NCBI RefSeq assembly: GCF_026242045.1
Contig: NZ_JAPJDO010000045.1
Span: 1-44,167 of the forward strand
Direction of reading: 5' to 3'
Source: Mycobacterium pinniadriaticum
GTDB taxonomy: Bacteria > Actinomycetota > Actinomycetes > Mycobacteriales > Mycobacteriaceae
Length of the DNA: 44,167 nucleotides
In this document: piece by piece, positions 16,684 to 24,776 of the stretch
How positions within the stretch are numbered: position 1 is the first letter of the stretch
Layout of the letters: each line of letters begins with the position of its first letter
The notes under the pieces: generated by a model
Told to the model about the DNA's origin: nothing
The model's database searches: none
What the model saw: the letters and a program-made list of their open reading frames with translations, nothing else
Program-made: the position numbers and the translations under genes

Positions 16684-17541
16684 GTGACAGCAGTCGTTGA
16701 CGACATCGTCCACCGTGGCCACGGCGGCCGTCTCGCAGCTGATGCCGGCGGCGTCAACGACGCAATACCGAAGTCTGTTCTCGGCAAGTGCTTCGCCATC
16801 CTTGACTCGGTCGCTGCTAGCCGCGAGTTGACTCTCGCCGAGATATGCCGGCTCACCGGGGTTCCGAAGTCAACTGCGTATCGGCTTTCCAAACAACTCT
16901 GCGCATGGGAAGCTCTCGATGAGCGAAACGGCAGGTTCTCCATCGGGATCCGGATGTTTGAGATGGGTCGTTCGATGCCACGGCCCAACCTCCTTCGTGA
17001 CCTCGTTCTTCCTTATATACTCGATCTCCACGAGGCGACTCGCCAAGCGGTGAGTCTGGACATCCTCGCCGGTCGCGACGTGCTGTGTGTTGAGCGAACG
17101 GTTGGTCACCGCTCGGCCACCGTTCAACCGGCCCTCGGCCGACGCCGCCCCATGCACTCCACGGCGTCAGGGAAGGCCTTGCTCGCGTTTGCGAGCAAGG
17201 CCTTCGTGGAGCAGACCCTCGCTGGTCCGTTGGCTGCCAGGACGCCTTACACGACCACTGCACCTGACCTATTGCTCGAGCAGCTCGCGAGCGTGCGGAC
17301 GACCGGGATCGCCACCGACCATCAGGAATGCCACCTCGGCATCAGTAGCGTCGCCAGCCCGATCCGGCATCCCGATGGACGGGCTATTGCCGCCATTTCG
17401 GTTGCCACACGGTCGCGCCAGTTCCAGCCAGACAGTCTTGGTGCGGCGGTTCGTGCGACAGCGACTGCGGTTTCGCAGATAGTCGCGACGCGGGACCCTT
17501 GGTCACTGCGGCTCCGAGCTTTAACGGAGGATGCTCACTAA
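16684..17541 (+). CDS. IclR-family transcriptional regulator
   Basis: A 285-residue regulator. The winged-helix domain covers about 33-90, with VLGKCFAILDSVAASRELTLAEI and the recognition helix GVPKSTAYRLSKQL, followed by the wing NGRFSIGIRMFEMG. The C-terminal effector domain (about 105-275) has RRRPMHSTASGKALLAF and the IclR signature end GIATDHQE, ISSVASPIRHPDGRAIAAISV. GTG at 16684 follows GGGAGG. IclR regulators often control aromatic acid or CoA-transferase genes; the CoA-transferase genes begin 0.9 kb downstream, so it may regulate them, but debris separates the two. Confidence 0.9.
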   Translation: MTAVVDDIVHRGHGGRLAADAGGVNDAIPKSVLGKCFAILDSVAASRELTLAEICRLTGVPKSTAYRLSKQLCAWEALDERNGRFSIGIRMFEMGRSMPRPNLLRDLVLPYILDLHEATRQAVSLDILAGRDVLCVERTVGHRSATVQPALGRRRPMHSTASGKALLAFASKAFVEQTLAGPLAARTPYTTTAPDLLLEQLASVRTTGIATDHQECHLGISSVASPIRHPDGRAIAAISVATRSRQFQPDSLGAAVRATATAVSQIVATRDPWSLRLRALTEDAH

Positions 17542-17580
17542 ACCTCCCCAGTCTTGCTCACCAGAGATGCCCCAGTCACG

Positions 17581-17634
17581 TGTCAATGGCCAAGTTGAAG
17601 TATCCGCTGGTGGCCAGATGAAAGTATCCACCCC
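17581..17634. repeat. IS-end-like remnant with 24-bp-spaced direct repeats (IS21-type?)
   Basis: TGGCCAAGTTGAAGTATCC (from 17587) is followed at 17611 by TGGCCAGATGAAAGTATCC. Pairs of such subterminal repeats at the end of an element starting TGTCAATGG resemble ends of IS21-family elements in actinobacteria. No istA or istB gene is present, so this would be a leftover end. Confidence 0.4.
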
Positions 17635-17691
17635 GTGCGGTGGTTCCCAGGTTGGTTTGGGCTGCTCCTTTCGGTGTTGGGCGTAGCGGCG

Positions 17692-18009
17692 GCTGAACTA
17701 CTGCATCGAATCATCCAGCTGACCCCCACTCTGGAGCATCGGATTATCGGTGACGTCCGACTGACCGACACGATTGTGGGCGCGATCGCCCGGCGGCTGG
17801 GCGTCGACCCCGCGACCGACCTCCGGCCGAGCGTCCTTGGCGTCGCGATCCTGGGCGCCCTCAACGCAGCGTTCGTCCGGTGGACGACGCAAGGAGGCGA
17901 TGACGAACTTATTGACCTGTTTGGTCAGGCACTCGACGTCCTTGCCGCGATGTCAACAACGGATCAGCCTGATGGTCATCTGTCGGTCCCGATCGAATCC
18001 GGCACATAA
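17692..18009 (+). pseudogene. C-terminal fragment of a TetR-family regulator (MftR-like domain)
   Basis: About 105 codons read like the C-terminal ligand domain of MftR-type TetR regulators: AELLHRIIQLTPTLEHRII, IARRLGVDPATDLRPSVLGVA and AFVRWTTQGGDDELIDL. The DNA-binding domain is missing; upstream of about 17690 the frame reads into the IS-end-like remnant. I infer a regulator truncated by an insertion or deletion. Confidence 0.6.
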
Positions 18010-18457
18010 TTCCGAAATCGCGTGATCAGTTGGGGCCGGCCCGACACCGTCAAAGAATGCAAGGCGCATCAACGTCTAGGCGCAGGCTACCGCGGCGTTC
18101 ACAGGTAAGTATTGAGATGTCAGTTAATAACTGTCAATCGGGGCACCTTGCCGTTAATCCCCTGGGATAACGACATTCCGGAGCATCACAGTCCACGACC
18201 GCACGGCCATCGACGGCCTGTGGTCGAACGAGCCTTCACAATGTGCGTCGTGCTGCGCCGCCAGGGTTGAGCTGTGCTGATGGCGTCGAGCCTGGGTGGC
18301 AGACCAGGCGACGGGGTGCCAGCGCCGCTGAACCAGAAAAACTAATGCGTCGTATAATATAGGTCGATCGACACACGACGGGTGGCGACGGCCTGGGTAG
18401 GACTCGGCTGTCAGTGTGGCCGGTGGCGCGCAGAGTGAACGATCGGCGAGGGCAAAC
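18010..18457. other. Gene-free stretch with a palindrome and a possible promoter
   Basis: No supported gene. CAGTTA-A-TAACTG (18121-18133) is a perfect palindrome. TATAAT at 18353-18358 lies 100 nt upstream of the CoA-transferase start and is followed by GGTCGATCGAC; it is a candidate -10 box, but no convincing -35 is visible. Confidence 0.35.
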
Positions 18458-19222
18458 ATGGACAAGGTGTTTTCAACCGCTGCACAAGCAGTCTCCGATA
18501 TCGGAGACGGTGCATCGATTGCGGTGGGCGGCTTTGGTTTGTGCGGGATACCGGAGCTACTCATCCAAGCTCTCTACGCGCAAGGTTCGACGCGGCTGTC
18601 AACGGTGAGCAACAACTGCGGAATCGACGGGATCGGCCTGGGTCTGCTCCTGGGAGCAGGCCGCATCGCGCGTACAACCGGCTCCTACGTTGGGGAGAAC
18701 GCGGAGTTTGCCCGCCAGTATCTCTGCGGTGACCTCGAGGTCGAACTCTCCCCGCAAGGCACGCTGGCCGAGCGTTTACGCGCCGGAGCAGCCGGCATCC
18801 CGGCGTTCTATACCCCAGCCGGTGTGGGCACGTTGGTGGCCGACGGCGGCCTGCCGTGGCGCTATGGACCCGAAGGCGAGGTGATGACGTCCAGCCCGCC
18901 AAAGGAACAACGTGAGTTCAACGGTGGCCTCTACGTTCTGGAAACCGGTATCACCACTGATTTCGCGTTGGTGCACGCCTGGCGGGGTGATCGACACGGC
19001 AATCTGGTCTACCGGCGCGCTGCTCGCAACTTCAATCCCGCGTGCGCGGGGGCTGGCCGCGTCACCATCGCCGAGGTGGAAGAGCTCGTCGAGCCCGGAG
19101 AGCTCGACCCCGAGCACATCCATACCCCTGGAATCCAGGTCCAGCGCGTCGTCCACGCGCCAGAGCCGGTCAAGCACATCGAACGACCCACGATCCGCGC
19201 GAGACAGGACTCAGCCCGATGA
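18458..19222 (+). CDS. 3-oxoacid CoA-transferase subunit A
   Basis: A 254-residue family I CoA-transferase alpha subunit. Landmarks: GASIAVGGFGLCGIPELLI near the N-terminus, STVSNNCGIDGIGLG, GSYVGENAEFARQY, ELSPQGTLAERLRAGAAGIP and FYTPAGVGT. ATG at 18458 (MDKVFSTA) fits family N-termini better than the longer frame from 18416. The gene overlaps subunit B by 4 nt (ATGA). The enzyme transfers CoA between succinyl-CoA (or another donor) and a 3-oxoacid such as acetoacetate or beta-ketoadipate; the specific acid is not determined. Confidence 0.93.
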   Translation: MDKVFSTAAQAVSDIGDGASIAVGGFGLCGIPELLIQALYAQGSTRLSTVSNNCGIDGIGLGLLLGAGRIARTTGSYVGENAEFARQYLCGDLEVELSPQGTLAERLRAGAAGIPAFYTPAGVGTLVADGGLPWRYGPEGEVMTSSPPKEQREFNGGLYVLETGITTDFALVHAWRGDRHGNLVYRRAARNFNPACAGAGRVTIAEVEELVEPGELDPEHIHTPGIQVQRVVHAPEPVKHIERPTIRARQDSAR

Positions 19223-19869
19223 GCCTGGATCGCCACCAACTGGCCGCGCGGGTAGCCGCGGAGTTCCGGGACGGCCAGTACATCAACCTGGGTATCGGCA
19301 TGCCGACATTAGTGCCCGACCACATTCCTGATGACCTCACCGTGGTCCTGCACTCGGAAAACGGGGTCCTCGGTGTCGGTCCGTACCCGCGCGAAGACGA
19401 ACTGGACGCCGATCTGATCAACGCGGGCAAGGAAACGGTCACCGTCCGGGCCGGGGCTTCGTTCTTCGACTCCTCCGACTCGTTCGCCATGATCCGCGGC
19501 GGTCACATCGACATCGCAGTACTGGGGGCGATGCAGGTCAGCGCCGCAGGGGACCTGGCCAATTGGATGATCCCCGGCAAGATGGTCAAGGGCATGGGCG
19601 GTGCGATGGACCTCGTGCACGGTGCCGGCCGCGTACTGGTGATGATGGAGCACGTTTCTCGCGACGGCACCCCCAAAATCGTGCAAGTGTGCACCCTTCC
19701 GCTGACCGGAAAGGCTTGTGTCAATACGATTTTCACCGACCTGGGTGTCATCGACGTGACAGGGTCAGGACTCGTCTTGCTCGAGACGGCCCCCGGCGTA
19801 AGCGAGGACGAGGTGTGTGAAAAGACCGAGGCTCCGCTGATGCGGCGCTCCACCATGCTGCTGTCCTAA
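19219..19869 (+). CDS. 3-oxoacid CoA-transferase subunit B
   Basis: A 216-residue beta subunit. It has INLGIGMPTLVPDHIP, the catalytic glutamate in VLHSENGVLGVG (about residue 49, which forms the glutamyl-CoA intermediate in this family), GGHIDIAVLGAMQVS, and IPGKMVKGMGGAMDLV, plus KACVNTIFTDLGVIDV near the end. Start ATG at 19219 is inside the stop of subunit A, so the two are translationally coupled. Length and motifs are normal for the family, and the heterodimer should be active. Confidence 0.94.
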   Translation: MSLDRHQLAARVAAEFRDGQYINLGIGMPTLVPDHIPDDLTVVLHSENGVLGVGPYPREDELDADLINAGKETVTVRAGASFFDSSDSFAMIRGGHIDIAVLGAMQVSAAGDLANWMIPGKMVKGMGGAMDLVHGAGRVLVMMEHVSRDGTPKIVQVCTLPLTGKACVNTIFTDLGVIDVTGSGLVLLETAPGVSEDEVCEKTEAPLMRRSTMLLS

Positions 19870-19940
19870 CCGCCGTTTCCGAGTACCTCCGGGTGTCGCG
19901 CCCACGCTGATGGCCTTTATCTCGAGTCTGAAGGGTTGAG

Positions 19941-21437
19941 TTGAGTATTTCGCTGTTACTGGAGATGGCGACGTCTAGCGATCCGCAACGCATTGCGGTC
20001 ATCGACGGCGACGTGGCGCTGACCTGCACCGAGCTATGCGAACTAGCCGATGGGGGCGCGGGAGTGATCACCGCGTCGGGTGCACGTCACGTGGTCTACG
20101 TGGGCACGGGCGGCGTCAATCTCCCGCTGCTGATGCTCTCCTCGGCGCGAGCCGCGCTGCCCTTCTCGCCATTGAACTATCGGCTCAGCGCCGAAGGTCT
20201 GCAGTCGTTGATACGCCGGTTGGCCCAGCCCATTGTCATTGCCGACAGCCCGTACCTGGACGCCGTGGCCGGCGCTGCCGACCGGGTGATGACGTCGGAG
20301 ACATTCCTGACCACCGCGCGCCACGCGCCACGCGCCACGCGCTTCCCCGAGGCCGACGACGTGGCGGTGGTGCTGTTCACCTCAGGCACCACCTCGCGCC
20401 CGAAAGCCGTTGAACTGACCCACAACAACCTGACGAGTTATGTCACCGGGACAGTCGAGTTCGGCTCCGCGGCAGCCGACGACGCTGCGCTCATCTGCGT
20501 ACCGCCATACCACATCGCTGGCGTCGGCGCGGCGCTGACCAACCTCTACGCCGGGCGGAAAATGGTGTACCTGCGTAGGTTCGACCCCCACGAGTGGATC
20601 CGCTTGGTCGGTCACGAGCGGGTGACAACCGCTACGGTGGTGCCGACGATGCTTGACCGCATCGTATCGGTGCTCGAACGCCAGCCTGCCGAGTTGCCGA
20701 CGCTGCGCAACCTAGCATATGGCGGATCCAGAGTGGGACTGCCACTGGTCCGCAAGGCGCTGGATCTCCTGCCGCACGTCGGGTTCGTCAACGCCTACGG
20801 ACTCACGGAGACCAGCTCGACCATTGCAGTGCTGACTCCCGATGACCACCGCAGAGCCCACGGTGCCACCGATCCAGCCGCGGCCAGGCGGCTCGGCTCG
20901 GTCGGCCTGCCGGTACCCGGAATCGAGCTGCAGGTCCGCGACCCCAACGGCGCGGTCCTGGGTCCGGGGTACCGCGGCGAGTTGTTCGTGCGCGGAGCAC
21001 AGGTGTCAGGCAAGTATGCCGAGCTGGGGTCGGTGCTCGATGCGCACGGCTGGTTCCCCACCAACGACATCGCCAGCATGGATGAGGCCGGATACTTGTT
21101 TATCACCGGGCGTTCAGACGACACCATCATCCGCGGCGGGGAGAACATCGCTCCAGCCGAACTGGAGGACATCCTCATCGAGCACCCCGACGTGCACGAG
21201 GTCGCCGTCGTCGGCGCCGAGGACCCAGAGTGGGGACAGATCATCGTCGCCGTGGTGGTCCCAGAACCCAACGTCACCCCAGACCCCGACGAACTGCGCG
21301 AACACGTCCGCAACAGCCTGCGCGGATCACGAACTCCCGACCGGGTGGTGTTCCGCGATGAACTGCCGACCAACGCGACCGGCAAGATCCTGCGGCGCGC
21401 GCTGGCCGAGGAATTCAACCCAGCAACCGCCGAGTAG
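19941..21437 (+). CDS. Acyl-CoA ligase (AMP-binding, FadD-type)
   Basis: A 498-residue ANL-superfamily ligase that forms an acyl-adenylate and then an acyl-CoA. Motifs in order: P-loop VLFTSGTTSRPKAVELTH (about 133-150), the A5 motif YGLTETSS, the hinge/A8 GRSDDTIIRGGENIAPAEL, and the A10 lysine in TNATGKILRRAL. The start is TTG at 19941 following GAAGGG; the next in-frame ATG would cut the N-terminal domain. It lies 71 nt after the CoA-transferase and 16 nt before the small gene at 21454, which suggests one operon. Substrate not readable. Confidence 0.93.
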   Translation: MSISLLLEMATSSDPQRIAVIDGDVALTCTELCELADGGAGVITASGARHVVYVGTGGVNLPLLMLSSARAALPFSPLNYRLSAEGLQSLIRRLAQPIVIADSPYLDAVAGAADRVMTSETFLTTARHAPRATRFPEADDVAVVLFTSGTTSRPKAVELTHNNLTSYVTGTVEFGSAAADDAALICVPPYHIAGVGAALTNLYAGRKMVYLRRFDPHEWIRLVGHERVTTATVVPTMLDRIVSVLERQPAELPTLRNLAYGGSRVGLPLVRKALDLLPHVGFVNAYGLTETSSTIAVLTPDDHRRAHGATDPAAARRLGSVGLPVPGIELQVRDPNGAVLGPGYRGELFVRGAQVSGKYAELGSVLDAHGWFPTNDIASMDEAGYLFITGRSDDTIIRGGENIAPAELEDILIEHPDVHEVAVVGAEDPEWGQIIVAVVVPEPNVTPDPDELREHVRNSLRGSRTPDRVVFRDELPTNATGKILRRALAEEFNPATAE

Positions 21438-21453
21438 TGAGGAACGACCAAAC

Positions 21454-21753
21454 ATGATCAAGAACGGCACGCGCCTGCAGAGCCAAGTGTGCGATACCCA
21501 GGTCATCGTGGTGAAGACCGCCGACAGCCTGGAAGAGCTGCGGTGCGGCGGTATTCCCATGGTCGTGCTCGGCGACACGCGATCCGGCGGCGACCCTGAC
21601 CCCGCCTTCGCTGATGGCAACGTGATGGGCAAGCGCTACGTCGATGATGCCGGGGCCGAGATCTTGGTGACCAAAGCCGGCACAGGAACGCTGAGCATCG
21701 GCGAGCGCGCACTAACACTCAAGGATGCCCAGCCGTTGCCGGCTAGCGACTGA
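21454..21753 (+). CDS. Unrecognised 99-residue protein downstream of acyl-CoA ligase
   Basis: ATG at 21454 (with GAGGAACG upstream) opens a 99-codon gene immediately after the ligase. The N-terminal half has VIVVKTADSLEELRCGGIPM, in which LRCGGxPM looks like a fixed motif with a cysteine. The C-terminal part (AEILVTKAGTGTLSIGERAL, then LKDAQPLPASD) looks like a small beta domain and an ordered tail. No signal peptide, membrane helix or known domain is apparent. I recall similar short genes beside acyl-CoA ligases in actinobacteria but no function; a regulatory or carrier role is only speculation. Confidence 0.75.
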   Translation: MIKNGTRLQSQVCDTQVIVVKTADSLEELRCGGIPMVVLGDTRSGGDPDPAFADGNVMGKRYVDDAGAEILVTKAGTGTLSIGERALTLKDAQPLPASD

Positions 21754-21863
21754 TGTAAACATCGTTCGATCACCGCGTGGGGATAGCGTCCCGGAATGCA
21801 GTGGACTTCGGATCTGGACTCAGCGATACATTGTGGGAGCCGCGGCAGCGGGAGCAATGATCG

Positions 21864-21879
21864 ATACCTGTGGATGAGG
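21864..21879 (+). repeat. Left terminal inverted repeat of IS256-family element
   Basis: ATACCTGTGGATGAGG, 15 of 16 bases matching the reverse complement of 36371-36386. It is 107 nt upstream of the transposase ATG. Confidence 0.7.
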
Positions 21880-21986
21880 CTCGGCGAGGTGGCCTGAAAG
21901 TGGGCGCACCTTCCCGAGGATGATCATCACGGAATCAGGTATTCGATCAAGACCGGCGTTGGCGCGCTGGTTGGGAAGGTACGCCC

Positions 21987-22792
21987 ATGCTCACGGTAGT
22001 TCACGATCCGGAATCGGCCAACGATAGCGTTGACGGGCGGTCGCTGCTCGATGAGATCGTCCGCGACGGCGCACGGCAGATGTTGGCCGCGGCATTGCGC
22101 GCCGAGGTGGCCGCGTACATCGACGCTCACGCCCACGAGGTTGATGACGACGGTCGCCGGCTGGTGGTGCGCAACGGCTATCACCAGGCCCGCGACGTGC
22201 TGACCGCAGCCGGTGCGGTCGAGGTCACCGCACCGCGGGTCAACGACAAACGCTTCGACCCCGATACCGGTGAGCGGCAGCGGTTCTCCTCGAAGATCCT
22301 GCCGGCGTGGGCACGCAAGTCCCCGCAGATGAGCGAGGTGCTGCCGCTGCTGTATCTGCACGGCCTGTCGACCAGTGACTTCGGGCCGGCCTTGGAGCAG
22401 TTCCTGGGCTCCGGTGCCGGGCTCTCGGCCACGACGATCACCCGGCTGACCAGCCAGTGGCAGGACGAGGCCAAGACGTTCGCCGGCCGGGATCTGTCCG
22501 GCAGCGACTACGTGTATCTGTGGGTCGACGGCATTCATCTCAAGGTGCGCCTTGAGCAGGAAAAGCTGTGCTTGCTGGTGATGCTCGGGGTGCGTGCCGA
22601 TGGCCGCAAGGAGCTCGTCGCGATCACCGACGGGTATCGGGAGTCCACCGAGTCGTGGGCTGACCTGTTGCGGGATTGCCGTCGTCGCGGGATGACTGCT
22701 CCGGTGTTGGCCGTCGGGGACGGCGCCCTCGGGTTCTGGAAAGCGGTCCGGGAAGTGTTCCCGGCGACCCGTGAGCAGCGTTGCTGGTTCCA
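21987..22792 (+). pseudogene. IS256-family transposase, N-terminal part
   Basis: About 268 codons of a mutator-type DDE transposase: N-terminal ARQMLAAALRAEVAAYIDAH, GYHQARDVLTAAGAVEVTAPR, the first catalytic Asp in YLWVDGIHLK and the second in LAVGDGALGFW. The break is in the conserved CWFHK motif: the codon for H begins at 22791 and the reading then enters the RIT end, giving 25 foreign residues to a stop at 22872. The gene product is therefore cut before the third catalytic residue. Reading is rightward, opposite to all genes in the inserted elements. Confidence 0.93.
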
Positions 22793-22878
22793 TTACGCCG
22801 ATGTCCGGATTATGCCGATCTGGGTGGTGTCTGCGCTGGTGGTGGGGCCGGGCGGGCTGCTGAAGTCGGCATAATCAG
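22791..22878 (+). repeat. RIT terminal inverted repeat, ritC side
   Basis: The sequence contains ATTACGCCGATG, then ATTATGCCGATCTGGGTG, a GC-rich interior, and TCGGCATAAT, so it is partly palindromic itself. It matches the reverse complement of 26038-26125 except for one base. The ritC stop codon (22875-22877) lies inside it. Confidence 0.9.
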
Positions 22879-23795
22879 AGTCCTTCGAGGAACGCCAGTA
22901 GCGCGTCCGGCGGGTGGTAGCGACCGGGCCGGGTATGCGGTGGGGTGGTGCGGGCGAGGGCTTTCTCCTTGATGTCGAGGTGGGCGTGCAGATAGATCGC
23001 GGTAGTGTCGACGCGTTCGTGTCCCAGCCACAGCGCGATGACGGTGGTGTCGACGCCGGCTTCGAGCAGTCGCATGGCCGCGGTGTGCCGTAACACGTGG
23101 GCGGTGACGTGTTTGGCGTTCATCGACGGGCAGGCGAGGGCGGCGGTGTGTTGGTGATGGGCGAGTCTGCGCTCGATGGCGTCGCGGCTCAGTGGTTTCC
23201 CGGATCGTGTCGAGAAGATCGGATCTGTTGGCTTGATTGAGGATTCGGCCATCCAGTCGCGTAAGGCGTTGACGGTCGGTTTGGTCAGCGGTGTGATCCG
23301 GTCTTTGCGTCCTTTGCCGTGGCAGGCGACGTGGGCTCCGCCTCCGAGGTGGATGTCGTTACCGCGCAGCATGATCAGTTCGGAGATGCGCAAGCCGGTT
23401 TGGACCATCAGCAGGATGAGCGCCCGATCGCGTCGTCCGGTTCGGGTTGTCGGATCCGGTGCCGCGAGCAGGGCGTCGACCTCCTCGGTGGTCAGGTAGG
23501 TGACCAGAGCTCGTTCGAAGCGTTTGGACGGCATGGCCAGGACCCTGCTGATGGTGGCGGCGTGTTCAGGGTGGCGCGGCGCAGCGAAGTGGAACAGCGA
23601 GTGGATCGCCGAGAGCCGGGCGTTGCGGGTGCGCACGCTGTTGTGCCGACCGTGCTCGAGGTGATCGAGGAACGCGGCGATAAGGTCGCTGGCGATGTCG
23701 TCGATGTCCAGCGAGCAGGGTTGCTTACCGGTTCGCGCGGCGGCGAAACCGAGCAGCAGCCTCCAGGCGTCGCGGTAGGCGCGGACAGTTGGCAT
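22875..23795 (-). CDS. ritC: Tyrosine recombinase RitC, with disrupted N-terminus
   Basis: A 306-residue tyrosine recombinase from the first ATG of this frame. Visible parts: SAM-like core-binding domain (RAYRDAWRLLLGFAAARTGK and following), catalytic arginine in VQTGLRISELIML, lysine in CHGKGRKDRITPL, box II HVLRHTAAM, LGHERVDTTAIYLHAH with the tyrosine. The natural start is probably ATG at 23856, which overlaps the ritB stop (ATGA) and encodes MTALAPTLQAFFTDRLRQQR, but that frame and this one are out of register near 23790-23797. So a small deletion has separated the first about 21 codons, or a frameshift is used. The internal ATG at 23795 lacks a clear ribosome-binding site. Confidence 0.85.
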   Translation of the reverse strand: MPTVRAYRDAWRLLLGFAAARTGKQPCSLDIDDIASDLIAAFLDHLEHGRHNSVRTRNARLSAIHSLFHFAAPRHPEHAATISRVLAMPSKRFERALVTYLTTEEVDALLAAPDPTTRTGRRDRALILLMVQTGLRISELIMLRGNDIHLGGGAHVACHGKGRKDRITPLTKPTVNALRDWMAESSIKPTDPIFSTRSGKPLSRDAIERRLAHHQHTAALACPSMNAKHVTAHVLRHTAAMRLLEAGVDTTVIALWLGHERVDTTAIYLHAHLDIKEKALARTTPPHTRPGRYHPPDALLAFLEGL

Positions 23796-23852
23796 GGCGT
23801 TGTTGGCGGAGCCGGTCGGTGAAGAACGCCTGCAAGGTTGGAGCCAGCGCGG

Positions 23853-24776
23853 TCATGACCGATCCTCGTCTTTGTGGTCAAGCCGGTGCAGGGCTGCAGC
23901 GAGCAGTTCGGGCGCGGCCGACAGATACCAGTAGGTGCCTGCGGGGCTGCGGTGGCCGAGATAGGTTGCCAGCAGGGTCAGTCGGCGATCGATGTCCAGA
24001 TCGCCGGTGTAGGCGTCTAGGAGGCTGGACACGGCAAAGCTGTGCCGCACATCGTGGATGCGTGGCCGACACGACGACGACCGGGGTCCGATGCCGGCCT
24101 GCCGCAACAGTTTCTGGAACGTCCACTGGATGTTGCAGTAGAGCAGCCTGGTGCCCGCCGGGGAGATCAGCAGGGCCGTCGTGTGGGCCGTTGATCGTCG
24201 GTCGGGGCGCTGCAGGTAGGTCAGTACGGCTGCTGTGGTGCTGGGATGCAATGGCAGCTGCCGTGCGCCACCGCCTTTGGCGTGCCGAATCAGCAGCACC
24301 CCGCGCTCAGCGTCGAAATCGTCGACGTCGAGGGCGATCACCTCGCCGACCCGCATCCCGGTGACCGCTAACAGCCCGATCAGGGTTTGGTAGGTCGCCA
24401 CCCGCAACGGAAATCGCAACGTGGCTGTAGCGGCGATCAGCGCGGCGATCTCGCCGTCGGTGTAGAGATACGGGTTGGCACGGTGGGATTTCCACGGCAA
24501 CACATCGGTGGCCGGCGCCTCATGCGCCTCGTCGAGGACATGCAGATAAGCGGCGAACCCCCGCACGACGGTGAGGCGATGCGCCCACCACAGGGCGCTG
24601 GCGTCTTGTGGTAGCCGCGCCCACGCCAACGCCAGATCGGTGGTGATTACCGCCGCGTTGCGCTCTTCGAGGTAATCGAGGAACTGGTTGAGCAGCTTCT
24701 CGGGACGCTGCAGCGCGTAGCCGAGGGATCGGCGCAGGCTCAAATAGTCGACCAACGCCTGTCGTAGCGGGTTCAT
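23853..24776 (-). CDS. ritB: Tyrosine recombinase RitB
   Basis: A 307-residue tyrosine recombinase, complete. N-terminal core-binding domain: QALVDYLSLRRSLGYALQRP to WWAHRLTVVRGFAAYLH. Catalytic residues: arginine in TGMRVGEVIAL, lysine in RHAKGGGARQLPLHP, box II HDVRHSFAV, histidine in ATYLGH and tyrosine in TYWYLS. ATG at 24776 overlaps the ritA stop, and its stop overlaps the ATG at 23856, the tight coupling typical of RIT elements, where three different recombinases act together. It is the parent form of the decayed ritB copies at 8987 and 10889. Confidence 0.92.
   Translation of the reverse strand: MNPLRQALVDYLSLRRSLGYALQRPEKLLNQFLDYLEERNAAVITTDLALAWARLPQDASALWWAHRLTVVRGFAAYLHVLDEAHEAPATDVLPWKSHRANPYLYTDGEIAALIAATATLRFPLRVATYQTLIGLLAVTGMRVGEVIALDVDDFDAERGVLLIRHAKGGGARQLPLHPSTTAAVLTYLQRPDRRSTAHTTALLISPAGTRLLYCNIQWTFQKLLRQAGIGPRSSSCRPRIHDVRHSFAVSSLLDAYTGDLDIDRRLTLLATYLGHRSPAGTYWYLSAAPELLAAALHRLDHKDEDRS

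Noticed and set aside
20842..21451. Upstream extension of the small gene at 21454 into the acyl-CoA ligase (303-codon frame)
   Set aside because: Composition changes abruptly at the ATG at 21454, which has its own ribosome-binding site; upstream part is a shadow of the ligase.
22793..22874. C-terminal residues YADVRIMPIW of the transposase first part as native sequence
   Set aside because: These codons are the RIT terminal repeat, as shown by its copy at 26038-26125 and by the restored frame.
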